DNA of 40,257 bases from G026625185 sp963727835. GTDB lineage: Bacteria > Desulfobacterota > WTBG01 > JAGOGO01. Each line of letters begins with the position of its first letter. Within the stretch, counting starts at the first letter, position 1. Position numbers and translations under genes: made by a program. This document shows, piece by piece, positions 7,122 to 15,021 of this stretch. The notes below the pieces were generated by a model. The model ran no database searches and was not told where the DNA came from. It was given only the letters and a program-made list of their open reading frames with translations. The stretch spans positions 1-40,257 of the forward strand of contig CAVSIB010000003.1 of assembly GCA_963727835.1 (NCBI GenBank). The letters are read 5' to 3'.

Positions 7122-7572
7122 ATTATTGCTGCATGGAATGTGGCGGAATATTCCCCTGATTTTTTTCACCTGGGCAATCGTAGCGGCCGTTCCTGCTCTG
7201 GCGATGGGTAAGACCACTTCACTTTATCTCATGGGTTCCTCCAAAAAATGTATGGGAAACACGATTTACCGGCAGTCAATAGCGGAGAATCACCACAAAG
7301 GAGATTTCTCTCCCGCGGAACAGGGCCGACTTAGAAAGAATTTTAAGGAATGGAAATCACTTTCCCCGGAAAATCGAAAAGTATTACGACATCGGATGGA
7401 TCGGTGGAGAGAGCTTTCCCCTGAAGAACGGACACTTTACCAAAGACGTTATCATCAATTCCAACAGCTTCCTCCTGATGAACGGTGGCGGGTTCGAAAC
7501 AAACTGGATAGGTGGGATAACCTTTCACCTCAAGAGCGAGACGAAATTCGTCGCACCTTCCCCAAACATTAG
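7108..7572 (+). CDS. Secreted DUF3106-like repeat protein, sensor partner of sigma/anti-sigma pair
   Basis: A 154-residue exported protein. A signal sequence or N-terminal anchor occupies about residues 1-30 (IPLIFFTWAIVAAVPALAMG). The mature part contains repeating units of the form W/F-x-x-L-S/P-P-E/D-x-R: WKSLSPENRKVLRHR, WRELSPEERTLYQRR, FQQLPPDERWRVRNK, WDNLSPQERDEIRR. This is the hallmark of DUF3106. The start is ATG at 7108 with GGTGAG seven bases upstream; it overlaps the anti-sigma stop codon, so translation is probably coupled. Related helical periplasmic proteins beside ECF systems (for example of the CnrX/ZraP type) bind metals or report stress, but whether this one does is inference. 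Confidence 0.8.
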   Translation, partial: AMMHKLLLHGMWRNIPLIFFTWAIVAAVPALAMGKTTSLYLMGSSKKCMGNTIYRQSIAENHHKGDFSPAEQGRLRKNFKEWKSLSPENRKVLRHRMDRWRELSPEERTLYQRRYHQFQQLPPDERWRVRNKLDRWDNLSPQERDEIRRTFPKH

Positions 7573-7868
7573 GGAGCGATTGCCAGAAAATCCGGAAGGG
7601 AAAATAGAAGAATCAACAAAACAAGAACGCTAATTTCCTTCTGCCGCCTTACTGTTTGCCTCAATTTATTTCTTCTCTCCAATAGAACTTATCAAAGGTT
7701 TGTTATCCATAGACCTGACTGCGTCCTGCAGGCTGAATCACTACAGACCATAACGCATTAGGGAGTGATGTATTAATTATTTGCCAAGTCTTGTTTGGGC
7801 ATTTATGATCAGAGGCGCTTGTTCTCAGTGCTTTTAAATCAATCTCAAAAGTTTAGGGAGGGATTTTG
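7573..7868. other. Intergenic stretch without recognisable gene
   Basis: About 300 bases between the DUF3106 gene and the ubiD remnant. I read both strands and saw no convincing open frame, tRNA, terminator or promoter. It may be degraded 5' sequence of the ubiD remnant, because the remaining frame begins well inside the family's normal N-terminal region, but no residue pattern is left to show it. Confidence 0.3.
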
Positions 7869-8186
7869 GTGAAAGGACGAGTTTCCCGCATAACTAACCA
7901 ACCGAACATTAAAAAAACTCCTTGCTCTGCCAAGAGAACAAAACGTTTGGTTGATCTTTACAAATTTCCGATTCCCCTTCATGCCTTGAAAGACAGAGGA
8001 CAATACCTTGATGCTTCGCTGGTGGTGGTTAGAAATCCTGACACCGACGTGCCCAATATCTCCATTCACCGGATGATGGTAGCCAAGGTGGGTTTTGATG
8101 CAACTGTTCCTTTTCCGAAAACCAGCCCATTCGAACGGGTGAGGTTTAAAGAAGTGGATTTGAAAAACTATGGGATAAAGTCCTGA
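7869..8186 (+). pseudogene. UbiD-family decarboxylase remnant with the central core deleted
   Basis: A 105-codon frame whose two halves match opposite ends of UbiD decarboxylases. The first half, up to about residue 70 (VDLYKFPIPLHALKDRGQY, VVVRNPDTDVPNISIHRMMV), is the N-terminal block that normally reads 'lPiPlH..DgG.Yit....v..dPetG..N.siHRm'. It joins directly to AKVGFDATVPFP and FERVRFKEVDLKNY, the usual extreme C-terminus ('kmGiDATkP..'). The roughly 300 residues between, including the prenylated-FMN site, are missing but the reading frame is kept. An AGGGAGGGA precedes GTG at 7869. No decarboxylase activity is expected. The neighbouring methyltransferase-like gene starts 15 bases later. 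This is real internal deletion, not a base-calling artefact. Confidence 0.72.
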
Positions 8187-8200
8187 GAGGACCATCAAAT

Positions 8201-8746
8201 ATGTTGAAAAAATTTGTTGCGACCATAGTCAAATTTTCTCACACCACAAGATCACCCAAGAATAAAATATTTATGATGCTTTTTGGGGCCATCAATTTAC
8301 TGGTTGTGATCCCTTTTGTTTTTTTTCAAATTGGGTGTATTCTTGAGGAGTATATCTTTGTGAATTGGTTGCGGGAGCTGGAAATAGTTACGGCTACCCT
8401 GAGTGTTATCTGGGGGCTTTTTCCCCTGATATGGTCAGTAACTATTCAAATTCACATTGGGAAAGGGACGCCGGTCCCTTTGGCTCCCACCCAAAACTTA
8501 ATTATCACCGGCCCCTATAAATTATGTCGCAATCCGATCCATTTCGGAACTATTATCTATTACCTCGGTGTAGGAACATTAGTTGGCTCTTTGACCATTG
8601 GTATTATGAGCTTTCTTCTTGGGTTAATTTTGTTTAGCTTCTACAATAAGTTTGTCGAAGAAAAAGAGTTATTACTCCGTTTTGGCAAGGAGTATGGAGC
8701 GTATAAAAGGAACACCCCGTTTTTGATTCCCAAACTTTGGAGCTAA
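8201..8746 (+). CDS. Isoprenylcysteine carboxyl methyltransferase-like membrane protein (ICMT/PEMT fold)
   Basis: A 181-residue integral membrane protein with four to five predicted spans (for example IFMMLFGAINLLVVIPFVFF, LSVIWGLFPLIWSVTI, VGTLVGSLTIGIMSFLLGL). The C-terminal half holds the family signature for S-adenosylmethionine binding: ITGPYKLCRNPIHFGTII followed by EEKELLLRFGKEYGAYKRNTP and a final FLIPKLW. Bacterial members methylate unknown carboxyl, phospholipid or small-molecule targets, so the substrate is open. The start ATG at 8201 has GAGAGG twelve bases upstream. It lies downstream of the ubiD remnant, with which it may once have shared an operon. Confidence 0.82.
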   Translation: MLKKFVATIVKFSHTTRSPKNKIFMMLFGAINLLVVIPFVFFQIGCILEEYIFVNWLRELEIVTATLSVIWGLFPLIWSVTIQIHIGKGTPVPLAPTQNLIITGPYKLCRNPIHFGTIIYYLGVGTLVGSLTIGIMSFLLGLILFSFYNKFVEEKELLLRFGKEYGAYKRNTPFLIPKLWS

Positions 8747-8751
8747 TTAGA

Positions 8752-8814
8752 GCACAAGAGATGCTTTTTCATTCCCCGAACACCACGACATAATGCGAGC
8801 AATGAAGCAAAGCA
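8752..8814. repeat. Degenerate dispersed palindromic repeat
   Basis: The segment contains CACAAGAGATGCTT at its left end, and imperfect inverted arms TGCTTTTTCATT (8762-8773) and AATGAAGCAAAGCA (8801-8814). The same 14-base CACAAGAGATGCTT recurs at 22651-22664 before another hairpin. The form resembles the common intergenic 'GAGATGCTTC...GCGAGC..AATGA' repeats of many genomes. It may act as a terminator or simply be a small mobile repeat. Confidence 0.4.
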
Positions 8815-8929
8815 CGCTATTTTTTGTTTGCCGTAGGGAACACCATTTGGTTGAATGAGCGGCTTATCTATCTTGCCAAACCTATTTTCTTTGCATCATC
8901 AAAACCAGCAGCGTTCCCCTTAGCCTGGT

Positions 8930-9037
8930 TTAATGTGCCCCATGCTTTTTTTGTTCCGTCTCCGTTTTGGAGGCAAGAAGCAAAAAAATTGTTCCAACAA
9001 CAACCAAACTCAGTATAATAATTTCTCCTAACAACAT
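8930..9037 (-). CDS. 35-residue single-span membrane miniprotein
   Basis: A short minus-strand frame begins with ATG at 9037, preceded at the ideal seven-base spacing by AGGAGG (9045-9050). It encodes MLLGEIIILSLVVVGTIFLL followed by LASKTETEQKKHGAH and TAA. Residues 5-22 are a perfect hydrophobic helix and the tail is charged, so an inner-membrane miniprotein is likely. No other gene occupies the region. The combination of a consensus ribosome binding site with a clean membrane helix makes chance unlikely. Small single-span proteins often regulate transporters or kinases (KdpF-like or stress miniproteins), but no function can be assigned. The histidine kinase gene starts 400 bases away in the opposite direction. 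Confidence 0.55.
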   Translation of the reverse strand: MLLGEIIILSLVVVGTIFLLLASKTETEQKKHGAH

Positions 9038-9050
9038 GGTTAGCCCTCCT

Positions 9051-9440
9051 AAAAAAGAGTTTAAATTTTTTCCTTGATTATCACTTTAATGCTGTTTTTA
9101 AAGGAAATAAATGGGAGGGAAAGACCAATTTCTTGCTAAAAAAAGTGTATTTTTAAAGGTAGGGGAAAGGTGGGGTTTTGGGGGGGATGGAACAGGTTAA
9201 ATTCCAGCATGGAAGTGGAGTTGTGCTATTTATTAAAAGATCTTTTCAAGAAAATCGGGAGAATGGGTATGTAGTGTTTTAGAACTCGATTTCAAATTGT
9301 AGAGTTTTTTAGGGGGGCTTTAAAAAAATTCAGATTTTAATATAATCATAGAGCCGGGGTTATTCATTCTCAGTCTTTTGTATTTTGTTTGGGCAATTTA
9401 AAATCGCCATTTTTTCAATCGAAACATTGAGAGGTTTTAA
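9051..9440. other. Intergenic control region between miniprotein and histidine kinase
   Basis: About 390 bases with no gene on either strand. It contains a G-rich patch near 9176-9190 and an exact TATAAT at 9341-9346 without a good -35 partner, 95 bases before the kinase ATG. The promoters of the miniprotein (leftward) and the kinase (rightward) presumably lie here. Confidence 0.3.
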
Positions 9441-10577
9441 ATGAAGAAGGATCCAACCCTCAAAGAACGTGAACAAAAAGCGAAGAAGTTGGAAAAAGAA
9501 CTTCTGGAGCAAAGAAGGACAGAGAAAGCACTAAAAGACGCAGCGGCCCAATATAAAGAGATTTTCCATTCAGCTACCGATGGATTTATTATCTTTGATC
9601 TCGAAGGTCATGTTGTAGAGGCTAATCCACAGGCCTGTAAAATGCATGGTTATTCTCACGCAGCAATGGTGAACTTGTCCGGAAAGGATATTGTTCGCAC
9701 GGATCAACATCATCTCTTCAAACAGTTTCAGAGGGATATCATAAAAAAGGGGGAGTTCCAGGCAGAGTCAGTTGACCTGAAAAAAGATGGCTCTTCTTTT
9801 ACCGTTGATGTTAGAGGGACCGAATTCTATTATAAAGGCCAAAAACATCTTTTAGCGATTTTACGGGATATTACTGAGCGCAAGAGTGCAGAGGAGAACC
9901 TGAGAAAATCCCAAAAAGAGCTTCAAATCCTTTCATCCAAGCTTCTTGAGGTTCAGGAAAATGAAAAAAAAGCGATTGCCCGGGAACTTCATGATGATTT
10001 GGGGCAAACCTTGACGGCCATCAAGCTCGGGGTGGAAAACTCATTGCAAGAAGTTAAAAAGGGAAATCTTTCTGCCATTGCTTCTTCTTTGAATGAAATT
10101 ATCCCTATCCTGCAGAAGGCGATTGTTGACATTCGGCAGGTCACCATGGATCTCAGACCTCCTCTGCTTGATAAACAAGGCATTGTTTCCACCATAATGT
10201 GGGCTTGTCAAAAGTTTCAGGCCCTTTGCTCCAAAATCAATACCCAGACAAAGATTACCATCCAGGAAGATGAAATTCCGCAAACTCTTAAGATTACTCT
10301 TTACCGGATTTTGCAGGAAGCGTTTAATAATATCGTGAAACATAGTGAGGCAAGACACGTTAACCTTTCCCTTGCCAAGAAAAGAAAGCACATAGATTTT
10401 ATTATCAAGGATAATGGTAAGGGTTTTAATTTAGAAAAAGTATTATCTTTAGAAAATGTTCAAAGAGGAATTGGACTTTCCAGTATGAGTGAGCGCACCA
10501 AACTTTCAGGTGGTGAGTTTTTTTTGGAATCAATTCCGGGAAAAGGGACTACGATACGAGCGACCTGGCCACTATAG
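9441..10577 (+). CDS. Cytosolic PAS-domain histidine kinase (NarL-partner, HisKA_3 type)
   Basis: A 378-residue sensor kinase without membrane segments. A coiled coil (about 1-35, rich in Lys/Glu) leads into a PAS domain (about 36-152, FHSATDGFIIFDLEGHVVEA to ILRDITERKSAEENL). The dimerisation/phosphoacceptor domain is the HisKA_3 type, with His184 in IARELHDDLGQT. The ATPase domain follows (NNIVKHSEA, DNGKGF, RGIGLSSMSERTKLSGG). The absence of spans implies an intracellular signal, perhaps redox or a ligand bound by PAS. GAGAGG lies upstream of the ATG. The likely partner regulator is encoded on the opposite strand, 14 bases beyond the stop, which is an unusual tail-to-tail arrangement for a cognate pair. 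Confidence 0.92.
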   Translation: MKKDPTLKEREQKAKKLEKELLEQRRTEKALKDAAAQYKEIFHSATDGFIIFDLEGHVVEANPQACKMHGYSHAAMVNLSGKDIVRTDQHHLFKQFQRDIIKKGEFQAESVDLKKDGSSFTVDVRGTEFYYKGQKHLLAILRDITERKSAEENLRKSQKELQILSSKLLEVQENEKKAIARELHDDLGQTLTAIKLGVENSLQEVKKGNLSAIASSLNEIIPILQKAIVDIRQVTMDLRPPLLDKQGIVSTIMWACQKFQALCSKINTQTKITIQEDEIPQTLKITLYRILQEAFNNIVKHSEARHVNLSLAKKRKHIDFIIKDNGKGFNLEKVLSLENVQRGIGLSSMSERTKLSGGEFFLESIPGKGTTIRATWPL

Positions 10578-10591
10578 AAAAGGTTTATGGC

Positions 10592-11248
10592 TTATTCTTT
10601 AACCAATCCCTTTTCAATAGCGTACTTCGTTAAGGCAGATGTGTTGTGGAGATTTAATTTTTCCCTTAAATGAGATCGGTGTTTTTCTACGGTTTTAATG
10701 CTAATATAAAGCTGGTCAGCAATTTCCTTGCTTTTATATCCCTCCGCAATGAGCTTGAGCACTTCTTTCTCTCTCTGGCTAAGAGAATCCCAACCAGAGG
10801 TAAGGTGAAATGTTTTTTTCGCTTCCACATACCCTTTTACCACCATGCCTAAAATTCCCGGGCTTAGATAGAGCTTGCCGGCTAATATACTATCGATAGC
10901 GTTTAATAGCTCGGTATGGGAATCCTCCTTGAGGAGATACCCATCGGCTCCGCCCCGCAGAGCAGCTAAAATATTATCTTCGGTATTGTACATGGTGAGA
11001 ACCAAAATCTTGGTTTTTGGTTTCTGTTTTTTAATTTCCTTGATGGCCATGGTGCCATCCATTTTAGGCATGGAGAGATCTATGATGAGAAGATCGGGTT
11101 CAAGTTGTTCGACTAAACGAATTGCTTCCAGACCGTCAGCGCCCTCACCAATAATTTCAAAATTTGGGTTTTGTGCAAGGAGGGTGCGGAGTCCTTTTCT
11201 GACAATGGTGTGATCATCTACAATGATAAATCGTTTTTTTTCGTTCAT
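10592..11248 (-). CDS. NarL/FixJ-family response regulator
   Basis: A 218-residue two-domain DNA-binding regulator. The receiver domain has Asp-Asp at residues 11-12, the phosphoacceptor Asp57 in LLIIDLSMPKMDG, a Thr in LVLTMYN and the conserved Lys in YLLKEDS. The C-terminal LuxR-type helix-turn-helix spans about 150-215 (LSQREKEVLKLIAEGYKSKE, LYISIKTVEKHRSHLREKL). It is the expected partner of the HisKA_3 kinase on the facing strand, because HisKA_3 kinases nearly always signal to NarL-type regulators. Having the pair convergent means the two are expressed from separate promoters. Target genes are unknown. Confidence 0.92.
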   Translation of the reverse strand: MNEKKRFIIVDDHTIVRKGLRTLLAQNPNFEIIGEGADGLEAIRLVEQLEPDLLIIDLSMPKMDGTMAIKEIKKQKPKTKILVLTMYNTEDNILAALRGGADGYLLKEDSHTELLNAIDSILAGKLYLSPGILGMVVKGYVEAKKTFHLTSGWDSLSQREKEVLKLIAEGYKSKEIADQLYISIKTVEKHRSHLREKLNLHNTSALTKYAIEKGLVKE

Positions 11249-11358
11249 GATAAAGATGGTGGCTTTAATGAGTATTAAAGTAACTTATCATAGTTCTTGC
11301 CATTTTTCAATGTTGGCCCTCAGACTTCGAGACTATACGGTTTAATGTGTCCAACGGC

Positions 11359-12708
11359 TCATCTTAAGTTGTTCGGTCTCCCCTTTTTGATCTCCTCCCC
11401 GATCTTCTCCACCTCAAATATGACCTCTTTTTCATTCACTGTTAAAATCTGCCGATTATCCATTATCACTCTGCCATCAACCATGACTGTTCGCACATCA
11501 TGTCCCGAAGCTGAATAAACCAGATGAGAGTAATAATTGTACACAGGAGTGAGGTGGGGTCGCTTCCAATCCAGAATAATGATGTCTGCTTTTTTCCCCG
11601 GCTCGAGAGAACCGATTTTATCTTTGAGGCCCAAAACTTCAGCGCTGCCAGTTGTTGCCAGCTTAACCACCGTTTTAGCATCCATAATGGATGGATCTTT
11701 TCTCACGATTTTGTGAATTTTGGCAGCAGTATCCATTTCGGAAAAGAGGTCAAGGTTATTATTGCTGGCACATCCATCAGTTCCTAAACCAACGGGAATG
11801 CCGAGCTTTAAAAACTCAGGAACCGGTGCAACTCCAGAAGCAAGCTTCATGTTGCTTTCCGGACAATGAGCGATCCTTACCTTTTTTGCTTTGAGCACGG
11901 AAAATTCCTCAGGAGAAATCCATACGCAGTGCGCGGCAATGGTTTCACCTTCAAGCACGCCTATATTAAGAAGGTGTTTAACCGGTGAAGCCCCATAGCG
12001 AATCATCATTTCCCTTACCTCAGCTTCCGTTTCAGCAAGGTGTGTCAGCAAAGGAATGCCATGATCATTACACACCTTACGTGCTTCTTGTAAGGTTTCT
12101 GGTTTGCAGGTATAGTCAGAGTGGCACAGTAACGTGGGGGTTATCAAAGCGCTTGCAGGAAATCGCTCTAAATAGGTTTTCCCGTTTTTTAAATTGAAAA
12201 CAGGATTGGGAACATCGGGAGTTGGAAAGTCAAGGATCCCTTGTCCGAGTATGGCTCGGAGACCTAATTGCGAAACAGCGCGCGCCGCTTCTTCTTCGAA
12301 AAAATACCCGTCTGCAAAACAGGTGGTACCGGATCGAATCATCTCGATTCCGGCTAACAGTGTTCCCTTATAAACAAATTCAGGGTTGACATAATGAGCT
12401 TCAACGGGAAAGATATAATCATTGAGCCAGGTTTCCAAAGGAAGATCATCTGCTAAACCACGAAGGCAGGCCATTGCCGCATGGGTATGGGTATTAATCA
12501 GGCCCGGCATGATCAAACCATCTCGGGCATCAATAACCTCTTGCACTGCATCGTCAGGTGGTGCAGTCTCTATCGTGCCGATACTTTTTATGGTGTCGTT
12601 TTCTATTAAGACGTATCCCTCAGGGAAAATGTTTTCCGAGGGATTGACGGTAAGGACTACGCCACCTTTAATGAGAATAGTTGTAGATTTATTCAAGGGC
12701 TTCTTCAT
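11359..12708 (-). CDS. Amidohydrolase, 5'-methylthioadenosine/S-adenosylhomocysteine deaminase-like
   Basis: A 449-residue metal-dependent TIM-barrel hydrolase of the MtaD/SsnA/TrzN group. Metal and substrate motifs appear in family order: NTHTHAAMACLRG (HxH, about residue 70), CHSDYTC, THLAETEAEVREM, AHCVWISPEE and LGTDGCASNNNLDLFSEM (Asp ligand). The C-terminal region closes the composite beta-sandwich with EPGKKADIIILDW. Members deaminate MTA, SAH or adenosine to the inosine form, feeding methionine or purine salvage; this substrate is inferred. The start is taken at Met in MKKPLNKSTTILIKGG because the family begins near there, giving a 20-base overlap with the preceding CPRC protein gene. 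A longer reading to 12768 would add atypical residues. Confidence 0.88.
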   Translation of the reverse strand: MKKPLNKSTTILIKGGVVLTVNPSENIFPEGYVLIENDTIKSIGTIETAPPDDAVQEVIDARDGLIMPGLINTHTHAAMACLRGLADDLPLETWLNDYIFPVEAHYVNPEFVYKGTLLAGIEMIRSGTTCFADGYFFEEEAARAVSQLGLRAILGQGILDFPTPDVPNPVFNLKNGKTYLERFPASALITPTLLCHSDYTCKPETLQEARKVCNDHGIPLLTHLAETEAEVREMMIRYGASPVKHLLNIGVLEGETIAAHCVWISPEEFSVLKAKKVRIAHCPESNMKLASGVAPVPEFLKLGIPVGLGTDGCASNNNLDLFSEMDTAAKIHKIVRKDPSIMDAKTVVKLATTGSAEVLGLKDKIGSLEPGKKADIIILDWKRPHLTPVYNYYSHLVYSASGHDVRTVMVDGRVIMDNRQILTVNEKEVIFEVEKIGEEIKKGRPNNLR

Positions 12709-12973
12709 CACAGGAACAAGCATCGCTTTGGAACTTATCCCAAAGTTCCTTAAATTTTTCGATTTCATCTAAACGAACTACGATCGGGTCACTTCCTTGC
12801 ACTACCTTCTCCTCATCTACTAAAGCCCGCAATTTGGTGACACTCGGTATTTTATCTCTGATTTCCTCAACAGAATGAACCGTTATTACTTTATGGACAA
12901 TAAGCAGCCGCTCCAATGTTGCTTGGATGTGATTGCACCTTGGACATTGTGGTGTGCGATAAAAAGCAAACAT
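12689..12973 (-). CDS. Glutaredoxin/thioredoxin-like protein with CPRC motif
   Basis: A 94-residue small protein. The N-terminus MFAFYRTPQCPRCNHIQATL gives a beta strand followed by Cys-Pro-Arg-Cys at the start of a helix, as in glutaredoxins and thioredoxin-like redox proteins. A second pair (ACSCDEE) sits near the C-terminus. The cis-proline expected before strand 3 may be the Pro in GSDPIVVRL. I prefer the internal Met at 12973 because the residues before it (MRQVKIGSLWENQIFYLET) have no match to the fold; neither start has a clear ribosome binding site. It overlaps the amidohydrolase start, suggesting co-transcription. It could deliver electrons or reduce a specific disulfide, but no partner is visible. 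Confidence 0.68.
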   Translation of the reverse strand: MFAFYRTPQCPRCNHIQATLERLLIVHKVITVHSVEEIRDKIPSVTKLRALVDEEKVVQGSDPIVVRLDEIEKFKELWDKFQSDACSCDEEALE

Positions 12974-13179
12974 AGTTTCAAGATAAAAAATCTGATTTTC
13001 CCAAAGGGAGCCTATTTTTACTTGCCTCAATTATTAGCTATTTACTTAAAAATTTGGCCAGCCTCGCAGTAATGTTTCCAAAAGGGATTTGAAATAGGTC
13101 CCTGCTTCAGGATCAACCCGTTTCGTACTCCGCACATGTTCTCCAAAGCCGATTTAGGCTAACACCTATCCCCCCCCCC

Positions 13180-13548
13180 CTAGCCCATTGCTGTGAGGCG
13201 GGTAGCAAGTTGTCCCAGACCAAACTTTATTCCTATGGCAATCTGACCTACTGCTGCCCAACCAGTCGAAGCTTGTCCCAAGCCGAACAGGAGGCTTAAG
13301 GCAAGCTGGCCGATCGCTACGATTCCGGCTGCAATGCGTCCTGCGGCTACGATGCCTTTTGCCACCACGCGTTTATCGGTTTCCGGGCATATACCACGGG
13401 TATAATGGAGAAGGGGCAAACCAAAGAGGGGTCGATGAGACTTAAATTCCGCAAAAAAGGCACCGGTAGGGTAGAGATAGCGACGCCACACGGCAAAAGA
13501 AGTCTTATCAATTTGATATTCGACATTTTCCAATAAAACGTTTTTCAT
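13180..13548 (-). CDS. Gly-Gln repeat hypothetical protein, probably truncated at its C-terminus
   Basis: A 122-residue protein. The N-terminal 40 residues are polar, followed by a landmark GLPLLHYTRGICPETDKRVVAKG and then hydrophobic Gly repeats of period about 9-18: AIGQLALSLLFGLGQAS, AVGQIAIGIKFGLGQLAT, ending RLTAMG. Such A/V-I/V-G-Q-x-A-x-G repeats form a flat beta or membrane-associated repeat in a family of uncharacterised bacterial proteins. The stop TAG falls exactly where the repeat expects Gln (GGC TAG in place of GGC CAG) and is followed at once by 11 G residues (13169-13179 on the plus strand as C). A nonsense mutation or slippage-linked shortening is therefore plausible. AAAGG lies just ahead of the ATG. 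Confidence 0.6.
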   Translation of the reverse strand: MKNVLLENVEYQIDKTSFAVWRRYLYPTGAFFAEFKSHRPLFGLPLLHYTRGICPETDKRVVAKGIVAAGRIAAGIVAIGQLALSLLFGLGQASTGWAAVGQIAIGIKFGLGQLATRLTAMG

Positions 13549-14022
13549 AGCCTTTAAGTATACTATATGTCCATATTCTGCTAAATTTTACAATGATTTT
13601 TTGTTTCCATGACCCGGCAAAGGAGATAAGAGCTTAACCAATGGAATTTACGAAAAATTTGTTGATAAATTGGGTAAGGTGTGGTTATTGTAGTAAAAAA
13701 GTTGGCAACCATATCAAAGAGGATGTTTCGAGGCTGATGACCAACCACGTCACAGTGGGATATCTTCCCCCAATATCGGCGAGAGGTGCGGACGCTGTTT
13801 TCCGAATTCTGGAAATTTTTAAGAATGTTCTTTGTTCCAAACAAGTAAAAATGAATGTCCGAATTAAGGCTTAGCGAACAAAAAATATTCACCCTCCCCA
13901 AACAGAGGCAAACTAAACAACTTTCTCATTGCTAACCACCCATTTCGAAAAACGAATTGCCTGCTGCTTAGGAATCCTGAATCACATGAGCGGTTGGCAC
14001 TAAAAAACAGAAAGACTGGTGT
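13549..14022. other. Intergenic region before the glycan locus
   Basis: About 470 bases. Short open frames exist on both strands (for example around 13641-13874 on plus), but codon character and lack of ribosome binding sites argue against genes. It probably contains the promoters of the leftward repeat protein (a TATACT lies near 13555-13563 on the minus strand) and of the rightward glycan operon. I see no repeat or RNA structure. Confidence 0.3.
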
Positions 14023-15021
14023 ATGGAGATCGCATTTCTCGTCTCTCGATTAGATAAGCCGAGCACGAAATTTCGGATTATTGCTTATCTTCCTTTACTC
14101 CGTGAGTCAGGAATTCAAGCGGAAGTTTTCCCTCTCTCCAAAGCAAAAATAGGGAGGTGGCGGGTTTTCTCCCATGTACATCTCTATAATCTGGTGGTAA
14201 TCCAAAAGAAACTTTTTTCGCATGTGGAATTAGCCTATATTCGTAAGCAGTCCCAAAAGCTCGTGTATGATTTTGACGACGCGGTTATGTTTAAAAAAGG
14301 GGAAAAGATGGACATGAATAAGCCACTCCGGAATAAACGTTTTGATCGGACAATCCGGTTATGTGATCATGTTATCGTGGGGAATCAATTTCTCAAGGAG
14401 GAATCCCGATTAGAATCTGACCGAATTTCTGTTCTTGCCACGCCCGTTGATACGGATAAGTACTTTCCTGTTGAGAAATCCGGCAGTAGAAAAGAGGTTA
14501 TGATTGGGTGGCTGGGGAGCAAATCTACGATCAGGTATTTAAAGACATTAACCCCTGTTTTTTCCGAACTACAGTCGCGATTTCACGATGTGCACATCAC
14601 GGTGGTTTCCGATAGTTTTGAGGGGATTGAAGAGATAACGGCAATTAAGAAGATCTGGAGAGAGGATGAAGAGCTTCAGGATTTACAGAGCTTTGACATC
14701 GGAATAATGCCCTTGCCTGATGACCCGTGGACCAAAGGCAAATGCGGATTTAAACTTCTCCAGTATCAGGCGGTAGGACTTCCGGTCGTCTGTTCACCTG
14801 TGGGGGTTAACCGGAAGATGATTGTTGATGGTGTCAATGGCTTCCATGCTCATACTGCTCAAGAATGGTTTGATCGGTTGAACCAGCTTATCTCCTCACC
14901 AGGATTAAGAAACCAGATGGGAAAAGTTGGGCGGGAGAGGGTAGCAAAGGAGTACTCTTTACAAGCTCTCTGGCCTAAATTTTTGATGACCATAAACAAC
15001 GTACTGAATGTGAGTACATGA
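14023..15021 (+). CDS. GT4-like family glycosyltransferase
   Basis: A 332-residue cytosolic glycosyltransferase with the two-Rossmann GT-B architecture. The N-terminal half starts MEIAFLVSRLDKPSTKFRI and includes YDFDDAVMF, a motif frequent in GT4-like transferases of surface glycans. The C-terminal donor-binding half has IGWLGSKSTIRYL, then MPLPDDPWTKGKCGFKLLQY and AVGLPVVCSPVGVN, the usual E/K-x7-E-like nucleotide-sugar region with Gln-Ala-Val-Gly. Sugar donor and acceptor cannot be told. The stop overlaps the start of the next gene (ATGA at 15018-15021), indicating translational coupling with the double kinase-like protein and hence one pathway. Confidence 0.86.
   Translation: MEIAFLVSRLDKPSTKFRIIAYLPLLRESGIQAEVFPLSKAKIGRWRVFSHVHLYNLVVIQKKLFSHVELAYIRKQSQKLVYDFDDAVMFKKGEKMDMNKPLRNKRFDRTIRLCDHVIVGNQFLKEESRLESDRISVLATPVDTDKYFPVEKSGSRKEVMIGWLGSKSTIRYLKTLTPVFSELQSRFHDVHITVVSDSFEGIEEITAIKKIWREDEELQDLQSFDIGIMPLPDDPWTKGKCGFKLLQYQAVGLPVVCSPVGVNRKMIVDGVNGFHAHTAQEWFDRLNQLISSPGLRNQMGKVGRERVAKEYSLQALWPKFLMTINNVLNVST

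Noticed and set aside
8824..9018. 64-codon plus-strand frame opposite the membrane miniprotein
   Set aside because: No ribosome binding site and no hydrophobic or motif pattern; the minus-strand reading is much better supported.
13641..13874. 77-codon plus-strand frame with a GYC and Lys-rich look
   Set aside because: No ribosome binding site, no homologous pattern, and an equally long antisense frame covers it.
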